NCBI RefSeq assembly: GCF_040802235.1
Contig: NC_133161.1
Location: forward strand, 12,603,001-12,667,000
Reading direction: 5' to 3'
DNA length: 64,000 nucleotides
DNA from: Manis javanica
Lineage: Eukaryota > Chordata > Mammalia > Pholidota > Manidae
Below, piece after piece: positions 33,440 to 45,790 of the stretch. Position numbers and translations under genes: made by a program. The notes under the pieces are model-generated. The model was not told the origin of the DNA, did no database searches, and saw nothing but the letters and a program-made list of their open reading frames with translations. Each line of letters starts with the position of its first letter. Positions within the stretch are counted from its first letter, which is position 1.

Positions 33440-35640
33440 AAGGACTATTCAGAACAAAAAGTGTTAACATTCTCTGGTGGGGTTTTCAATATATGTGGAT
33501 GTAATACAACAATTATAACAAAGGTTAGAGAATAAATGGATCTGTATGGTTTTAGGCTTGAAATAAAGGGCTGGGGAAGCACAGAAAATAAAGGACCTAG
33601 GAGGATACAGAGATTTTTTGGTAATGTGTTCTCATATGGTACCTGCAAGCTGTTAAATTCTTTCACAAAAATTCGACATTTTAAATGTGCTGATGTAAGG
33701 TAAGATGTATTTAAATTATTTGATAAAGAAATAATTGTTTCCTACATTGCTAAGTTTTATTTCTTTCTTATTTATCAACTTCTTTGAAATGATGCACAAC
33801 AAACATATCAGAATGGGGTAATAGAAAAAACAAGGAAAGATGAAAGTCATTTGTAGTAGTATGTGCTACCAGAAGAGAAATTTGCTTTCCTGTATCCATA
33901 ATCTAGGTTAAAACTACTAAATGTCTACACACATATGAAAATGAAACAACTACCCAGATAAGTAACAGGTATAAAACTCTCTTTCTGTATTTAGTTCTTA
34001 CAAAAGGAAAGACGCTAGGAAATTGTAATTAATCCCAGACAATTGCCTTTAATTCTTCAGTTTAGCATTTGTGGAAACAGTTTAGAAAATGTTACTGTAA
34101 TATACATATAATACCAGTGATCTTCAAACTTTTCCTAATAAACCACCTAAGAGAATTTGCAAAACCAGGTGCTCCCTCGCACATTTTTAGTTGCATCTGA
34201 AAATTTTCATCGTAGACTCAAAGAGTGGCAAAGTGTATCAGTGTATCACCAACATAGATTTTCAAATAAAGCCATTACATTTTTTTCAATGTCCAATGGA
34301 AAAACAATTTCATATCCATCATCATTTAAAAATATATAAATAAGACCTTCTTTGAAACTGGGAAAGTTTGTGTCATTTTTCTCCTTTAAGTTACACCTGA
34401 TGAAATTTTACCTTGTCCTAATATGTTTTCATGCTTGAAAGTCTTCTTGATCGTCTATCATATACCTGCAATAAAATATTTGTAAGTTGAGTTTTAATAT
34501 TTTTAAACTTTTGTGACCAAAAAACTCTACTATGTGTTAGAAATATTTTTCCCTTTGGGTTATCATTACAATTTTTTGTACACAGATGATCAAAACAACC
34601 TAAATATATCATGAATTTTGATGAATGCTTATAAACAAAAAAAAGAAACACATCTCTTGACAGATGAAGTTTTTCCCATTTGCTTAATGTGTTCAAGTAT
34701 GACTTATTTATTGCTTGAATGAGAAAGCAACAATTCTGTTTTCATTTATATGTATGTAAGCACTGGGAAACTTTGTTCATTATTAAGTAGATGGGAATAG
34801 GAAAATAAATTTACCTATTTTACCTATGTGCCTACAGCAATATCACCAAATTCTTTGAACCCATTCAAAGTTATGTGCCAAAAATTACATAGAAATCTAT
34901 TATAAAATAATTTGTAATGATCTGTCAGCTGATACCTTTATTAGTTCCTCCTTCAGTTTTTCTGAAAACAAAAAACTGTTTTCAACCTGACTTTAAAAGA
35001 ACATATTGACCTGAAACACTTACTGTCTGATGCTAAAGTTTCCATTACAGTCGCAAAAATAAAGTGTGCTTAGACTTGCTGTCTGGTCAGAGTAGGTTAT
35101 TTATTATATTTACTTTTTACTATGACCTCTTTAAGTCAAGTTAATGGGCTTTCATTTTTTAACATGTTTAATATTTTCTGCCTCTTATTAACTAACAAAA
35201 ATAAAATTATGTGCTAGCTGCTAGACTGATCAATTTTTAACACTATATACTTTTATTCTTCATGAATATGTAGTAGCCAAGATTGAATGCGGCAACATAG
35301 GAGAAAAAAATATGGTAATACAGGGAAAAACAGAGAGAATTTTTGTAGCTTAAAAAAAAAAACATGAGAACAGTGAAAAGGCTGTTTTACTCCAAAAAAG
35401 AATCTAAAATTTGAGGTTTTTCTTTTCCTCATCCCACTTTTTTCTGTGTGCTTTGTCTACTTTAAGCCTAAGCCTTGAAGTCCTCTGGGCGCAGTGCTTT
35501 ACTCTAGAGCATTCATCCTCCACCACACGGCACACGCAGAACTATTGCTTCAGAAGTTTGGGAGGACGGGAATGCAGCTCTGCAGCCTTTTCCAACAAAA
35601 TACCCTTAGCGAACCCTGCAGGACCTTCCCGTAAAGCCAC
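33440..35640. other. AT-rich intergenic DNA
   Basis: No exon or clear repeat recognised. Many A/T runs. Confidence 0.4.
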
Positions 35641-35698
35641 TCGGCTTTCAGGAACTCACCGGCTCCAACACTCCGCACACCAGGAGGCGCTACCCTTA

Positions 35699-35711
35699 CT
35701 GCGCAAGCGCC
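35699..35711. promoter_or_regulatory. NRF-1-like site in the MRPS33 promoter
   Basis: CTGCGCAAGCGCC matches the NRF-1 consensus TGCGCANGCGC. NRF-1 drives many nuclear genes for mitochondrial proteins. It lies about 190 bp upstream of the predicted exon 1 donor. Confidence 0.6.
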
Positions 35712-35779
35712 AGGTGTGACCTCTGAGACGTCCAAAAGAGGGCGCCAGTAGTTCCGGGTGTTTCACTATGGCTCCCTTC

Positions 35780-35898
35780 TAGCCCCAAGCTTCCTTTTCT
35801 CTGCTACTCTCCGCAGTAGGCTCGCGAGGGAGCTTGGAGCCGGGCTGGGGGCGGGCCTTCCGGGAAAGGGACGCGCGGGAGAGGAAGGTCAAGGCTAG
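35780..35898 (+). other. MRPS33: Predicted non-coding exon 1 of MRPS33
   Basis: A good donor, CTAG|GTAAGG, ends at 35898 inside the CpG-rich promoter. The 5' limit is arbitrary. Known MRPS33 transcripts have an untranslated first exon. Inference from donor and context. Confidence 0.45.
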
Positions 35899-36130
35899 GT
35901 AAGGCTGTCTGTGGATTTTGGGGGCTCCAGTGCGATAAGGGCAATGGCTGTAAAGGTCCTGCGGCGGTCTCCAAACTTGCAGAGTCACCAAGAATAGGAT
36001 GTGCCATTTTCGTTGTTAACCAGCTCGGAGGCTTCCCAGGTATCATACAAACACCTTGACCTTTTCCTGCGTCAGCTGGGGAATTTACCGAACGACGGAC
36101 GCTAGCGCAGTTTTCTCTCAGGCGCAGTTA

Positions 36131-37795
36131 CTACCTTCCTGACTAGGTAACATTCAAGGCTCAGTTTCTCTGCTTATCAGACGGCCTTGTGCGCCTTAGG
36201 TTTGTGTGGGACATGCAGATTAATCTTGCTACCAGCTTAAAAATATTCGCGAAATGCCTAACGTCGGTCAACTGGACACTTCCATCACAGGCAGGCGTAA
36301 TCGAGTCCGTTGGAGCTGCTTCTGCGACCCAATGAAATAATCGGTACTGGGCTTTAAAAATAATACAGCATGTGTTTAGATCGTTTTCCTGTGAAGCACG
36401 TGTGCACAGTGTTGAATTCCTTGGAGCGTGATGATTTTAGCTCAGGCACTGTGCCGCAAGTTTTGCATGTCAGCCCCGTCGGTGGTTTAACCGTCTTCCT
36501 GTAGATGTCGAAACGGAGGCAAAGACTACGTACTACAAACGCTGTATGGCAGTTTAACCGTAGAGGCAAGCTTGCAACCAGCATTTCTACCCCAAAGCTG
36601 GTGCTCTCCGCTCTGCAGTGGTTTTTGAGAACATAACAAAACCTACTCCCCAGCAGAATTTACATACCCATACACGCACGTTTCAACATACTTTTAAAAA
36701 GTAACCAGGTATTCATCACATTGAGGGATATCCAGGTTAAGAACCCGTCCAAAAACAAAAGCAAACGCAGTTCAATGCCAATCATTGAAATAAATCCGAC
36801 CTTTTAAAAGCATCAGAGCTATCAGATAAATCAAAGAAACTTGCCTTTTTATGCCAAAGTAAAAATAGGGCAGTTTCCCTGTGTGGGCTTAACATGTTTT
36901 GCTCCGCACATTTGGATAATTTATTTTTGCTTAGCATTTTCAACTCCAGTTAATTTTTCTTCATGATACTGTTTTCTCTAGTTCACATAAGGAAAAGTGA
37001 TATTTTTAAGTGACCATTTTGTACTTAGAATGGCTTCATGCGAATAAAAATATAATTGACATGCAAATTATTTGCTTTTTATTTTAATATCTTTAACATA
37101 TCATTTTTTTAAAGATGAAAGATTCCATAAGGCATAGCAGGGGGTCCTGAAAAATCCTAAGGCTTCCCAATTAAAAGAAGTTTTTTTAAGCTAGTAAGAA
37201 AGTGGCAATTTGCCAGCCTTAGATCAATATTTATAAACAGCAGAATTTTTAGCCACTTTAGCCTATGTAAAAAAAGAAAAGTATATCATGCTCCTACGCC
37301 ATTTTTTTTTTGGCCTCATCAGAGACATACAGGCTTGCTCTGTGTAAGGAGAGCTACAGAGCAGTAATTGATCATTAGTACTATTTTCAGTTTGCTTCTA
37401 TTTAGCAAGTAGTTCTTTGTTTCTAGTATAACAGATTCAGGTTTGAAGAAGCTTATTCCCTTTCTCCATCATAAAAGTTTTAGTGTTTGGATTTTGGGGT
37501 ATAACCATGATCCAGTGGATTCTAGTGAAACCTTACTACTTAGGATTTATGTGTCCCAGTAATTTGCTACATACCAAAGTGGACATGGAGGAAACCTAGC
37601 ATCCTGTGATGGTTTCAGTGGCCACAAATTCACAGTGGTCTAATGAGTCCGTTCCTCCGTGACAGCTGTCAAATTACCAAGCTGCTGGTCTCCTTCCCTC
37701 TGTTTCTCTGTCTTTGTGAGGATGTCATTTCAGTGTGTCTGTATAGACCATATATATAAGCACCAAATTTACAAAAAAGGTTTTTTTTTAAGTTA
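36131..37795. other. MRPS33 intron 1, first part
   Basis: AT-rich intronic DNA. No exon or repeat recognised. Confidence 0.4.
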
Positions 37796-37799
37796 TATT

Positions 37800-37960
37800 T
37801 ACTTAGTGCTACTGTCTTATTTCTCACAATAGTCCTGCAAGCTTTGTTTTCTGAAAGGAAAGTTAGATTCAGAGAATAGGTAACTGTTCAAAATAACCCA
37901 GGTAATAAATGGCAGACCCAGTACTCAAATCTAGGCCTCAGAATTCCATGCTGCCTCTGC
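37800..37960 (-). mobile_element. MIR SINE
   Basis: Matches the antisense MIR core ('aactgttcaaaataacccaggtaataaatggcagacccagtactc'-like). Diverged. Confidence 0.6.

Positions 37961-37963
<3 letters not shown>

Positions 37964-37999
<36 letters not shown>
37964..37999. repeat. (TA)18 microsatellite
   Basis: Nearly pure TA run directly abutting the left copy of a 113-bp duplication. Confidence 0.9.
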
Positions 38000-38005
<6 letters not shown>

Positions 38006-38112
38006 ATATATAACTTTTGATATATAGGCTATAATTTATGCATATTACAGATCTATTCTTACACATTATTTCAACATTGTATGTCTCTGAATAAGTTATT
38101 TTCAGTTAATAA
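38000..38112. repeat. 113-bp intronic duplication, left copy
   Basis: Matches 39140-39249 with two substitutions and two small indels seen. Not a family I recognise. Confidence 0.9.
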
Positions 38113-39139
38113 GAACTTAACTCTTTAAAAATAGAGTGCTTTGGAATTAACATATTTTCCTGAAAACACTGCAACAAAGTGACCGTTCCTAGACTGCCTG
38201 ACAAATTAACTGTGGAAATACCGTGCACTTAAAACATAAATCCATTCTGATGCCATAATAGTAATTAAGCAAAATGAAGCAAAGATAATTGAGAAGTAAT
38301 TTGGGTTTTTTTAAATCTAATGTTTGGAAAAAAGATAACTTTAAGGTGGAAGGAAGAGAATAGGTAAAGCATGCAAAGAAATTTTGTATCTTCTTAAGGC
38401 AACTTCTGGACATTTGCAAGGTCTATAGGGGTTTGTAGCACTACTTTGTTACTGTTTTCTATTTATACATCAAACTATTACTGCTTTTTTTTCTCATTGA
38501 TGAAAATATAACCCTAGTGCTAACAAGTCCAACCCATCCCCATTCACATAATAGAGCCAGTTTGGATGAGAACTGAATTTGGGAACTGAGTGCTGAAAGG
38601 GAAGGAGAGAGCAAGGCTTGCACATGATCCTCAGGCTGAGGCCACAGGAAAGAGACCTTTGATAGGAGGGTGCCCCGTTGCTGGCCTTCAGGTGGCATTG
38701 TTGGCTCAAGATTGCTTGGTTGGTGATCAAAATGGTGCACTGCAATTAGTTTGAGATCAGCCCCTGTTCTTTGAGTGGATCTTGAAGTAGACATGAAAAA
38801 TCCCTTAAAGGGTGGGTTGTTTGCATTGGTTGATTTGTTTCTTACAAGAGTTATTTTGAAATTTACTTGGCACCATTCCTTTTTAGAAGACCTTCTTTTG
38901 GTATATTTCCCCCATTGATTTTTCAAGATAGGTTTCTGCTTTTTGTTTCTGTGTGTAGATAAACTCTTTCATCCCCGCTGAACTATCCCCCAGGATAATC
39001 TCTTAGTCAATAAAAGATGCTCATCTCACTCCAAAAATTTCACATATACTAGCATATTCTGCCAACAGTAACTAACACCTAGTCTGGTCTGGAATAGGAT
39101 AAAATAGTTCACCAGCAATGTCCTTAATTTTTATGTATC

Positions 39140-39249
39140 ATTTATATATATAACTTTTGATATATAGGCTATAATTTATGCATATTACAGGTCTATTCTT
39201 ACACATATTTCAACATTGTATGTCTGAATAAGTTATTTTCAGCTAATAA
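39140..39249. repeat. 113-bp intronic duplication, right copy
   Basis: Second copy in the same orientation 1.14 kb downstream, about 700 bp before MRPS33 exon 2. Its TA run is short. Confidence 0.9.
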
Positions 39250-39953
39250 CTGGTTTGCATTAAAGCAGAATATAAAAGATAGAAGATAAGACAAGTAACA
39301 TCAACATTCATAAGTACCTTCTATTCAGGAGTAAAATGAATCTTTGGAGCTGTTGAGTTTATTTCTATAAGACTACTATCTCTGTTTTTCCCAAATGGCT
39401 CTGTCTCTAGGCAGAATTCGGTACAGCATCATAGAGGCTAAATGACCTCATAACTCATTAGCAGTTCTCAGAGCTATCTGGAGCCCTTGAGGAGAATAGT
39501 GTTCAAAGGGCTGATAATAAAGACAACAGCGTAATTATTCCTCTGCTATGATTAAACCTTCAGATGGCAAGCAGTCAGCATATTTATCCCTCAGATGGCT
39601 GAGGTGGGTGTTTTCTGAAGGTATAATAATAATGCTGTGGTAGGGTAACTTGTTTCTCTTTCTTCATCTAGCCTGCAAATAGGTAAATAGACCTATTGAA
39701 TCACAAAATAGTTGATTGTAAAAAGGACAGCAAGGAGTAATGTATGTTCACAATATGTGAATACCAAATGTAAAAATGGCTAATGTAAGGCATGCAATGG
39801 AAATTGCCACTTGGGACTCAGCTCCAAACCTTGGCCTGCCAACATGATTGATTCATGCGTGGCTTGTGGTGTTTTTATGTCCTAAAGTATATATTAGATA
39901 ATCTTGGGATTTCTTACACTAAATCTGTTTATCTTTCTTCTCATTTTCTGTAG

Positions 39954-40194
39954 GGACTTCTGCTCCTTGCTGCCCAAGAATGTCTTCGCTTTCAGAATAT
40001 GCCCTGCGTATGACTCGTCTGAGTGCCCGGCTCTTTGGTGAAGTTGCCAGGCCTACTGATTCCAAATCCATGAAAGTGGTGAAACTGTTCAGTGAGCAGC
40101 CTTTGGCCAAGAGGAAGGAGACATACGACTGGTATCCAAATCACAACACTTACTTTGCACTCATGGGCACACTACGTTTTTTTGGCCTCTATAG
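39954..40194 (+). CDS. MRPS33: MRPS33 exon 2 (first coding exon; CDS from 39980)
   Basis: The acceptor is TTTTCTGTAG|G (exon starts 39954), then 26 nt of 5'UTR, then ATG at 39980. The donor is CTATAG|GTAATA. It ends two bases into an Arg codon. Confidence 0.95.
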
Positions 40195-43100
40195 GTAATA
40201 AAAGACAAAGAGTAAGATACTTTGTTAATAGATTAGAAAAAGAATGTTAGCCTTTCTGTCCTTACAGTTTTGTGGTTCTTAACAGTAGTACTAGGTAGTT
40301 CAAAAGGCACAGTTTTTATGGGGGAAAGGCTTTCAAAATAGCCATAAAGGACACACCAAAACAAAAACAAAAAAAAAAAGAAACATGCACTTATTGGAAG
40401 ACATATTTTAATTATATCTAAAATGTGACTAACATTGACGATACTGAGCTATAGAGAGATGTTTAATATTCATTAATCTAAGAGCACTCTAAGGGGATGC
40501 AGAGGAAGACGGGGCCAAATGCTGAGCAAGAAAACCTCAGCCACCCAAGTTTCAAGACCAGCAGGTTTTTACTGGTCAGAGCCCCCTGCCCTGTAGCAGA
40601 TCCACTTCCTGGCTAGCATACAGGAGCCTCCTTTCTTTCCTGGACAGTTTCATCAGAGTTCTTATTTCCTTCTACCCTCTTCCTGGCATTTTTAGTTTGA
40701 ACCCTTTTTGATGTGTTAATTTGCTCTATATAAGCTATAGTTGGCCTTTAAGAGTAGATTACAAAGGTTCTTTCTATCATACAGCGTATGTTTGTGTGTG
40801 TGTGTGTTTGTGTGTATAGACACACACATATGAAGTGGGTGCTTAGGACTATATATTGCTCTAGAAAGAAAAGAGATCAAATATCTCTGATCATTTTATT
40901 TAAAAAATATCTAATTATCAAACTAGCACATGCTCCTAATAAAAGAATTCAAGCAGTGCATAATTGTGTTAAAATACTTACTTATTTTTTTAAAATTTAA
41001 AGTGTTTTAATTGGACTTGCCTTAGGGCAACAATACAAAAATTAATTTGGGACTGTTCACTCTAATATAAGTAATAGTTCATTCCAGATAGCTAAAGATG
41101 GGTACATTCATCTAACCAACAGATATATTTTTAAGTACTTTCCATGAGCAGGCACTTAATATGGACAGTAGGGGAACAGTAGTGAACAAGATAGATTGTC
41201 TTGGTTAGTATATTATTAGAAATTATAATCCATGACATATTTTGAATTTCTGGAATTGCTTTGGGGCTATCTCCCTTGCCATTAGTCTGGGCTCAAAAAA
41301 GTTTTTTTTAATTTTATCATGACCTGAAATAAAATATCCTTGGAAGGCGGATCTCTCACCCATAACAAAAATCACATACAGCTATTTTAATTTACCTCTT
41401 TGCTACCACTCTCCATTTCATTGAAAGATAAAGCCTTGACTATCTTTGGGATCAGGGAAAAAGTACTTGTCATTTAGTTATCAATAGAAAAGCACAATTA
41501 TTTTCATGTATTTAACCATTAGTTATGGTAAATAGTGCCTCTAATACACAGCCTCCTTGGCATCAGGCAGGATGAAACTAGACAATCTTCAATAAAGAAG
41601 TCCCACTGCAAACCGCGGAGGGAAGCGCAGGCTCTCAGGGACAGTGACTCGTCCAGTCAGGCAGGTTCCCAGGTGGCAGCATCACAGAGACAAAGACCCC
41701 TGCCTCTGGAGCGTGGTTTTGGCTGGGGGTTGATGGGACTGGGAGAGGAAGAGAAGAATAAGGAAGAATTTATATATTAAATAAGTAAACTATGTGGTAT
41801 GTTACAAAGTTGAACATGCTGTGAGAAAAAAAAACAGTAGAGCTGGCTGAGCAGGATCAAGAGTGCCAACACAACTCGGCCAGCAGGAGAGGACAGGCCG
41901 CAGCACTGACAGGACAGTCAGGGTCAGCCTCGTTGAGACGGTGAGGCTTAAGCAGAGACGTGAACATGGGGAGTGAGCCAAGTGGGAACTGGGGAAGAGC
42001 TTTCAGGGCAGAAGCCACGGGCAGAGCAGAGCCTTGAGGCAGGAGTGCCTCTAGCGTGCTCAAGGAGAGGCCCGGGGCTTCGCGGAGGCCATAGGGCTGT
42101 AGGGCCACGGCGGGTCAGGAAGCATCCTAAGGGCCATTCCTTTGTTCTGGGTGGAATGGCGAGCCATTTGCAGAGTTGTGAACAGAGGAGTGACATGATC
42201 TGACTTAGTTTTTGAAGGACTCTTATAGCTGGTCTGTTGAGAACAGACTATTTGGAGGTGATCATAAGCTTATCCTGAAGAGATTGGTTGTATCCATCAT
42301 GTTTATGGAATGAAAACAGTATACCCCATAAAGCCAATCTATTTTAAAACTGCCTAAGGAGTTAAAAATTGGACCCAGCAAACCTCTCTCTTATGTTTAA
42401 TTCATATGCTGTTATTATCTACACTTTACAGACCAGGAGACTAAATAAAGCACAGAGAAGGGAAGTCACTTATCTAAGGTCACACAGCTATTAAATGATG
42501 GACTGTGATTTGAACCAAGTTCAAATGGATTCCAATGCTTACATATTTAAATGCTATACTGTTTTAGGTATTTGGTCTTAGAATGCAGACATTTTTATAC
42601 AGTATAGTCAGTCTTCATCTTACACCCCATCCACATGTACATACTGTCCTGGCTGCCTTGGTCCCTAGAGCACCTGTCTGTTGACCTGGCTCCCTTTTGG
42701 CAGAGGCTTTCCCTAGGCAGGTTTTTGTGTGAGTTACCCATTGTCATTTAGGCAGCTTCATCCAGACCTCTTCCCTTGAAGTAGGTACTAATTCCGGGGG
42801 TTCTGGGTGTCTCTGTGTAGCTACTGAAGCTTATGCCTACTTTCTACCCCTCTCAGTGTTTACTCTGAGTGTTACAGGGAAATTTGGGCTAATTATTAGT
42901 ATTGTATCCTAGTTACATAGGTTTTCAGGGGCTGACCTGGGAATTTAACTGTTTGTGGGATTGTTTCTTTGAGGGGAAACTGTAACTTAGAAATGAGCTT
43001 TGGAATACAACCATCTGTACGCTGGGGACTCCCTGTCCTTTCTGTTCACCAGGTTGAGCACATGCCCTGTAAAAGTCAAAGACAGAACCAGAATGACCCA

Positions 43101-43284
43101 AGGGGACAGTGCTAGACTAGTGTGCTTTTCCAGTCAGGCAAAAGTACTTGCTAATTATTTTTTTCTTTATCCACTTAGAGATGAGCATCAGGACTTTAAG
43201 GATGAGCAGATGCGTCTAAAGAAGCTTCGTGGAAAGGGGAAACCAAGGAAAGGAGAAGGGAAAAGAGCAACAAAAAAGAAATAA
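39980..43284 (+). CDS. MRPS33: Mitochondrial small-subunit ribosomal protein mS33
   Basis: MRPS33 (mS33) is a nuclear-encoded, metazoan-type protein of the mitochondrial 28S ribosomal subunit, with no bacterial counterpart. Join 39980-40194 and 43179-43284 gives 106 codons plus stop, the same length as human. The protein starts [20 protein letters not shown], contains [20 protein letters not shown] and FFGLYRDEHQDF, and ends in a basic KRATKKK tail. The ATG is the only in-frame start in the exon near the acceptor and fits the family N-terminus. The intron and intact frame show this is the functional gene, not a processed copy. In human, MRPS33 lies between BRAF and TMEM178B. Neither is recognisable in this window. 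Confidence 0.97.
40200..41110. other. MRPS33 intron 2, first part
   Basis: No exon seen. Contains a TG-rich microsatellite at 40793-40814 followed by a short CA run (40820-40828). Confidence 0.5.
41120..41200 (-). mobile_element. L2 fragment
   Basis: Resembles the antisense L2/MIR-type 3' stretch 'gagcaggcactt...gaacagtagtgaacaagatag'. Confidence 0.5.
41770..42290 (-). mobile_element. L2 fragment
   Basis: Contains 'agtgacatgatctgacttag' and the gene-poor GC-rich stretch typical of antisense L2 copies. Long frames here are compositional. Confidence 0.65.
42400..42545 (-). mobile_element. MIR SINE
   Basis: Antisense MIR core: TTTACAGACCAGGAGACT, then AAGGTCACACAGCTATTAAA. Confidence 0.85.
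43179..43284 (+). CDS. MRPS33: MRPS33 exon 3, coding part
   Basis: The acceptor is ATCCACTTAG|A. It completes the split Arg codon, encodes [20 protein letters not shown] and the lysine-rich tail, and stops with TAA at 43282-43284. The 3'UTR continues, and no canonical AATAAA was seen in the following 400 bp, so the cleavage site is unassigned. Confidence 0.95.
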
Positions 43285-43779
43285 TGTTGGTCCAGTAGGA
43301 GAAAAAGTGTCTTTCTCAGCAACTGACAGAAGAAAGTGTATTTATCTTTCCACATGTTGGAGGAGTGTAAGCTTCCTAAATTGAAGATTATTTGGAGGAG
43401 CATGCATCTCCGTGGTGAAGTCTAATCCAGTTGAATTATGACTGGTTTCTTGGACACATTCTAATTCTGAAAAATTATTTTGGCCCTGGTTTTTTAATAC
43501 AAGGTTTACCTCATTCTCTAAAGAAATGAATGCATAAATTATTGTTGAATGAGTTGTTTGGGGTGGAAATGGGATAGGGGAGTGGAGGGAAAACACGTTA
43601 CATGAGCACCCGGCAGTCTTCTCCTCCCGTCTTGCTTCTCTGCTTAACCTGCCCGAAACTCGTTCGTGTCTGGACATTCACTCACTGTTTCCACCACCAC
43701 GCTCACAAACTTCACATGCTTCTCCACTGACTCGTTTGAGAGTATCTAATATGACAGATTAGTGACCTGAAAGGCTGTA

Positions 43780-44150
43780 CCTAGTAAAACAGTATGGAGT
43801 ATCTGCTGTATACGAGGTACCGGGGTCTTGGTAAGACTGGTTAGCAACTGAAACGGTCCTTCCTCGTAGAACTTTCAATCTCGTGGGAAAGACATACTAC
43901 ATAATTACATAAATACAATGGCTGCAATGGAAAAATCCCGACTTCTGTGAGAGTGTGGATGGATTCTGGATTGACACAGAGATAGCAAGAGGCCCAAACC
44001 TTTAGAGAATTTAAAGAAGGCCTTCCTAATGAGGTGCTTTAGGCTAAGCTCTAAAGAATACATAAGGGAAGGAAAATGACGGGAAGTGTTTGAGGCATAG
44101 AGAACATCATTTGCAAAGGCCACAAGTAATTGTACTGTTGAGTTAACACC
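43780..44150 (-). mobile_element. L2 fragment
   Basis: Antisense L2 order: 'gtatacgaggtaccggggtc', 'gtagaactttcaatctcgtggg', 'aagaaggccttcctaatgaggt'. Confidence 0.6.
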
Positions 44151-44404
44151 CCTGACCAGTACTGGTTGATCGTCAGGAAGGAGAGGCTACACCATGAAAA
44201 GGTTTGCGAGTTCTGTGAAAAGGCTTCAACTTAACCAACTTACCCTGAGGTCAGAGCATAGTGTTACTTCTCTGAGAGAAGACTACTGTATGTACTTGTG
44301 TAGCTAACCGCCAACACTGTATTCTAGTAATGAGTTGCCAATGAAGTTGTAAGGGCTTCTCTGATTTTTTCCCCCAAGTTGTTATAGTGAACTCCAGCAC
44401 TGCC

Positions 44405-44520
44405 TAGTATATTTTTTAAAGTACCTTTTTCTTTTTTCACTGATGTAAAAAAACATGAAATTTACCCTCCTAACCATTTTAAAGAGTACAGTAATGTTAA
44501 CGATATGTACATTGTCCTGC
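44405..44520. mobile_element. Possible old L1 3'UTR fragment
   Basis: 'aacatgaaatttaccctcctaaccattttaaagagtacag'-like sequence resembles an old LINE 3' end. Confidence 0.4.
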
Positions 44521-45620
44521 TAAGGTACTTTTTAACCCCTTTTCTACCTCTTTTGGGAAAAGTAAGCGAAGTGCACAGGCAGGAGGCTGTATAGCAGTTA
44601 TCCAGCTATGATTTTCTTTGCCTGCAACATCAGAAGTATTGGCATTAAATGTGTAATTCCAGAACTAGTAAAAATGTCACTACTTACGTTTTGATAAATG
44701 ATACTTTTAAAGGTATATGATCCAGATGGTATGACTATATTAAGGTGTTAAAAGTAAAAACTACCTAAAATTGGGTAATTTGTGTCTGACAGGTGAATTC
44801 CAGCAGGAGGCTGATAGACTGCATTCATTTAGAATTCTGAGCACTTGCTATGTGCCAGCCACACGCTTATTGTGTAGAACACAAGTAGACTTAGTCCCTG
44901 AGGTAATGTGACTGGGCGTGTGTATTGTGAAGTATTGTCAGGATCTCAGGGATTTACTCAGAAGAGAGCAAACACTTAATTCTTGGCCAGGGCAGCTGAG
45001 TCAGGTAGGTGAATGAGTACCCCAGGATGTTGGGCTGAGAAACAGGCTCTCAGCCTGAACTCAGTGTAGAACATCACAGTGGATGTTCTGAATTAACGCC
45101 ATTTCCAACTTTTGGAGACAGCCTGAATGTAAGAGAAACTGCATTAGATATCTACAGCTGAACTGAGTCAGAAAAGAAGTAAACAATCTGTGTGTTGGTT
45201 TGATGACTCCTGAGCCTGCAAGAAGCCTTAGCAGTGAGTAATAGGGAAGTCTGTAGACAATTCAGTAGATTAGTGTGCCACTGCTCCACACTGGAAATCA
45301 GAAACTAAAGCTAAAATTTGTAAGTTGTACCCTGAAACCCACTTGATACAGTAAACACTATGTGATTTAAAACAGCCTGTGCTGAACTATGGTGGATCAG
45401 ATGGAAAGTACAGAGTAAGAGGGAAGAGGTGGTTCTTGGTGCTGTGAAAGCAACACGTTTCAGGACACCAGTGATTGAAGGGTACGACAAGGACTGAGTG
45501 CAATCAGGAGAAAGAACCTTTTAACTGCAGGTTTTGGCTAGCCAGGTTGTTTAATTGGCTTTCTCTGATCAAAACCAAAACTGTTTGTTTTTCTTCTGGT
45601 GTTTTGTGTATATGGCAGAT
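44521..45620. other. Downstream flank of MRPS33
   Basis: No gene seen. A short MIR/L2-type trace lies near 44830-44890 ('gagcacttgctatgtgccagcc'). Confidence 0.4.
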
Positions 45621-45634
45621 TTTGCCCTTGATTT

Positions 45635-45790
45635 CAATATGGCATAGTGAAAAACTGGGTTATGGATTCAAAACCTAGTTCTGTTTACTGGCTTAGTGAC
45701 CTTAAGTCACATCTCTGAACTCTTTCTGCCTCTCTAAAATAAGTAATGCTTCAATGGATTAATGAAATACTAAGATTTAGGAAAAGGACT
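45635..45790 (+). mobile_element. MIR SINE
   Basis: Sense MIR: GGCATAGTGAAAAACTGGGT, then 'ttagtgaccttaagtcacatctctgaac' and 'taaaataagtaatg'. Confidence 0.75.

Larger units (their letters stand above)
35690..36130. promoter_or_regulatory. MRPS33: CpG-rich promoter of MRPS33
   Basis: GC-rich with many CpGs amid AT-rich flanks. Includes the NRF-1-like site and CTTCCGG near 35855, an ETS/GABPA-type motif common in mitochondrial protein promoters. Located 4 kb upstream of the first coding exon. Confidence 0.65.

Noticed and set aside
38459..38926. 155-codon minus-strand frame in MRPS33 intron 1
   Set aside because: No recognisable family, no splice or promoter context, and the plus strand reads as ordinary intron.
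39980..40198. MRPS33 read as a 72-codon single-exon protein
   Set aside because: The stop lies inside the intron after a GTAATA donor. The family C-terminus is found at 43179-43284.
41857..42203. Overlapping frames of about 80 codons on both strands
   Set aside because: They coincide with an antisense L2 copy.
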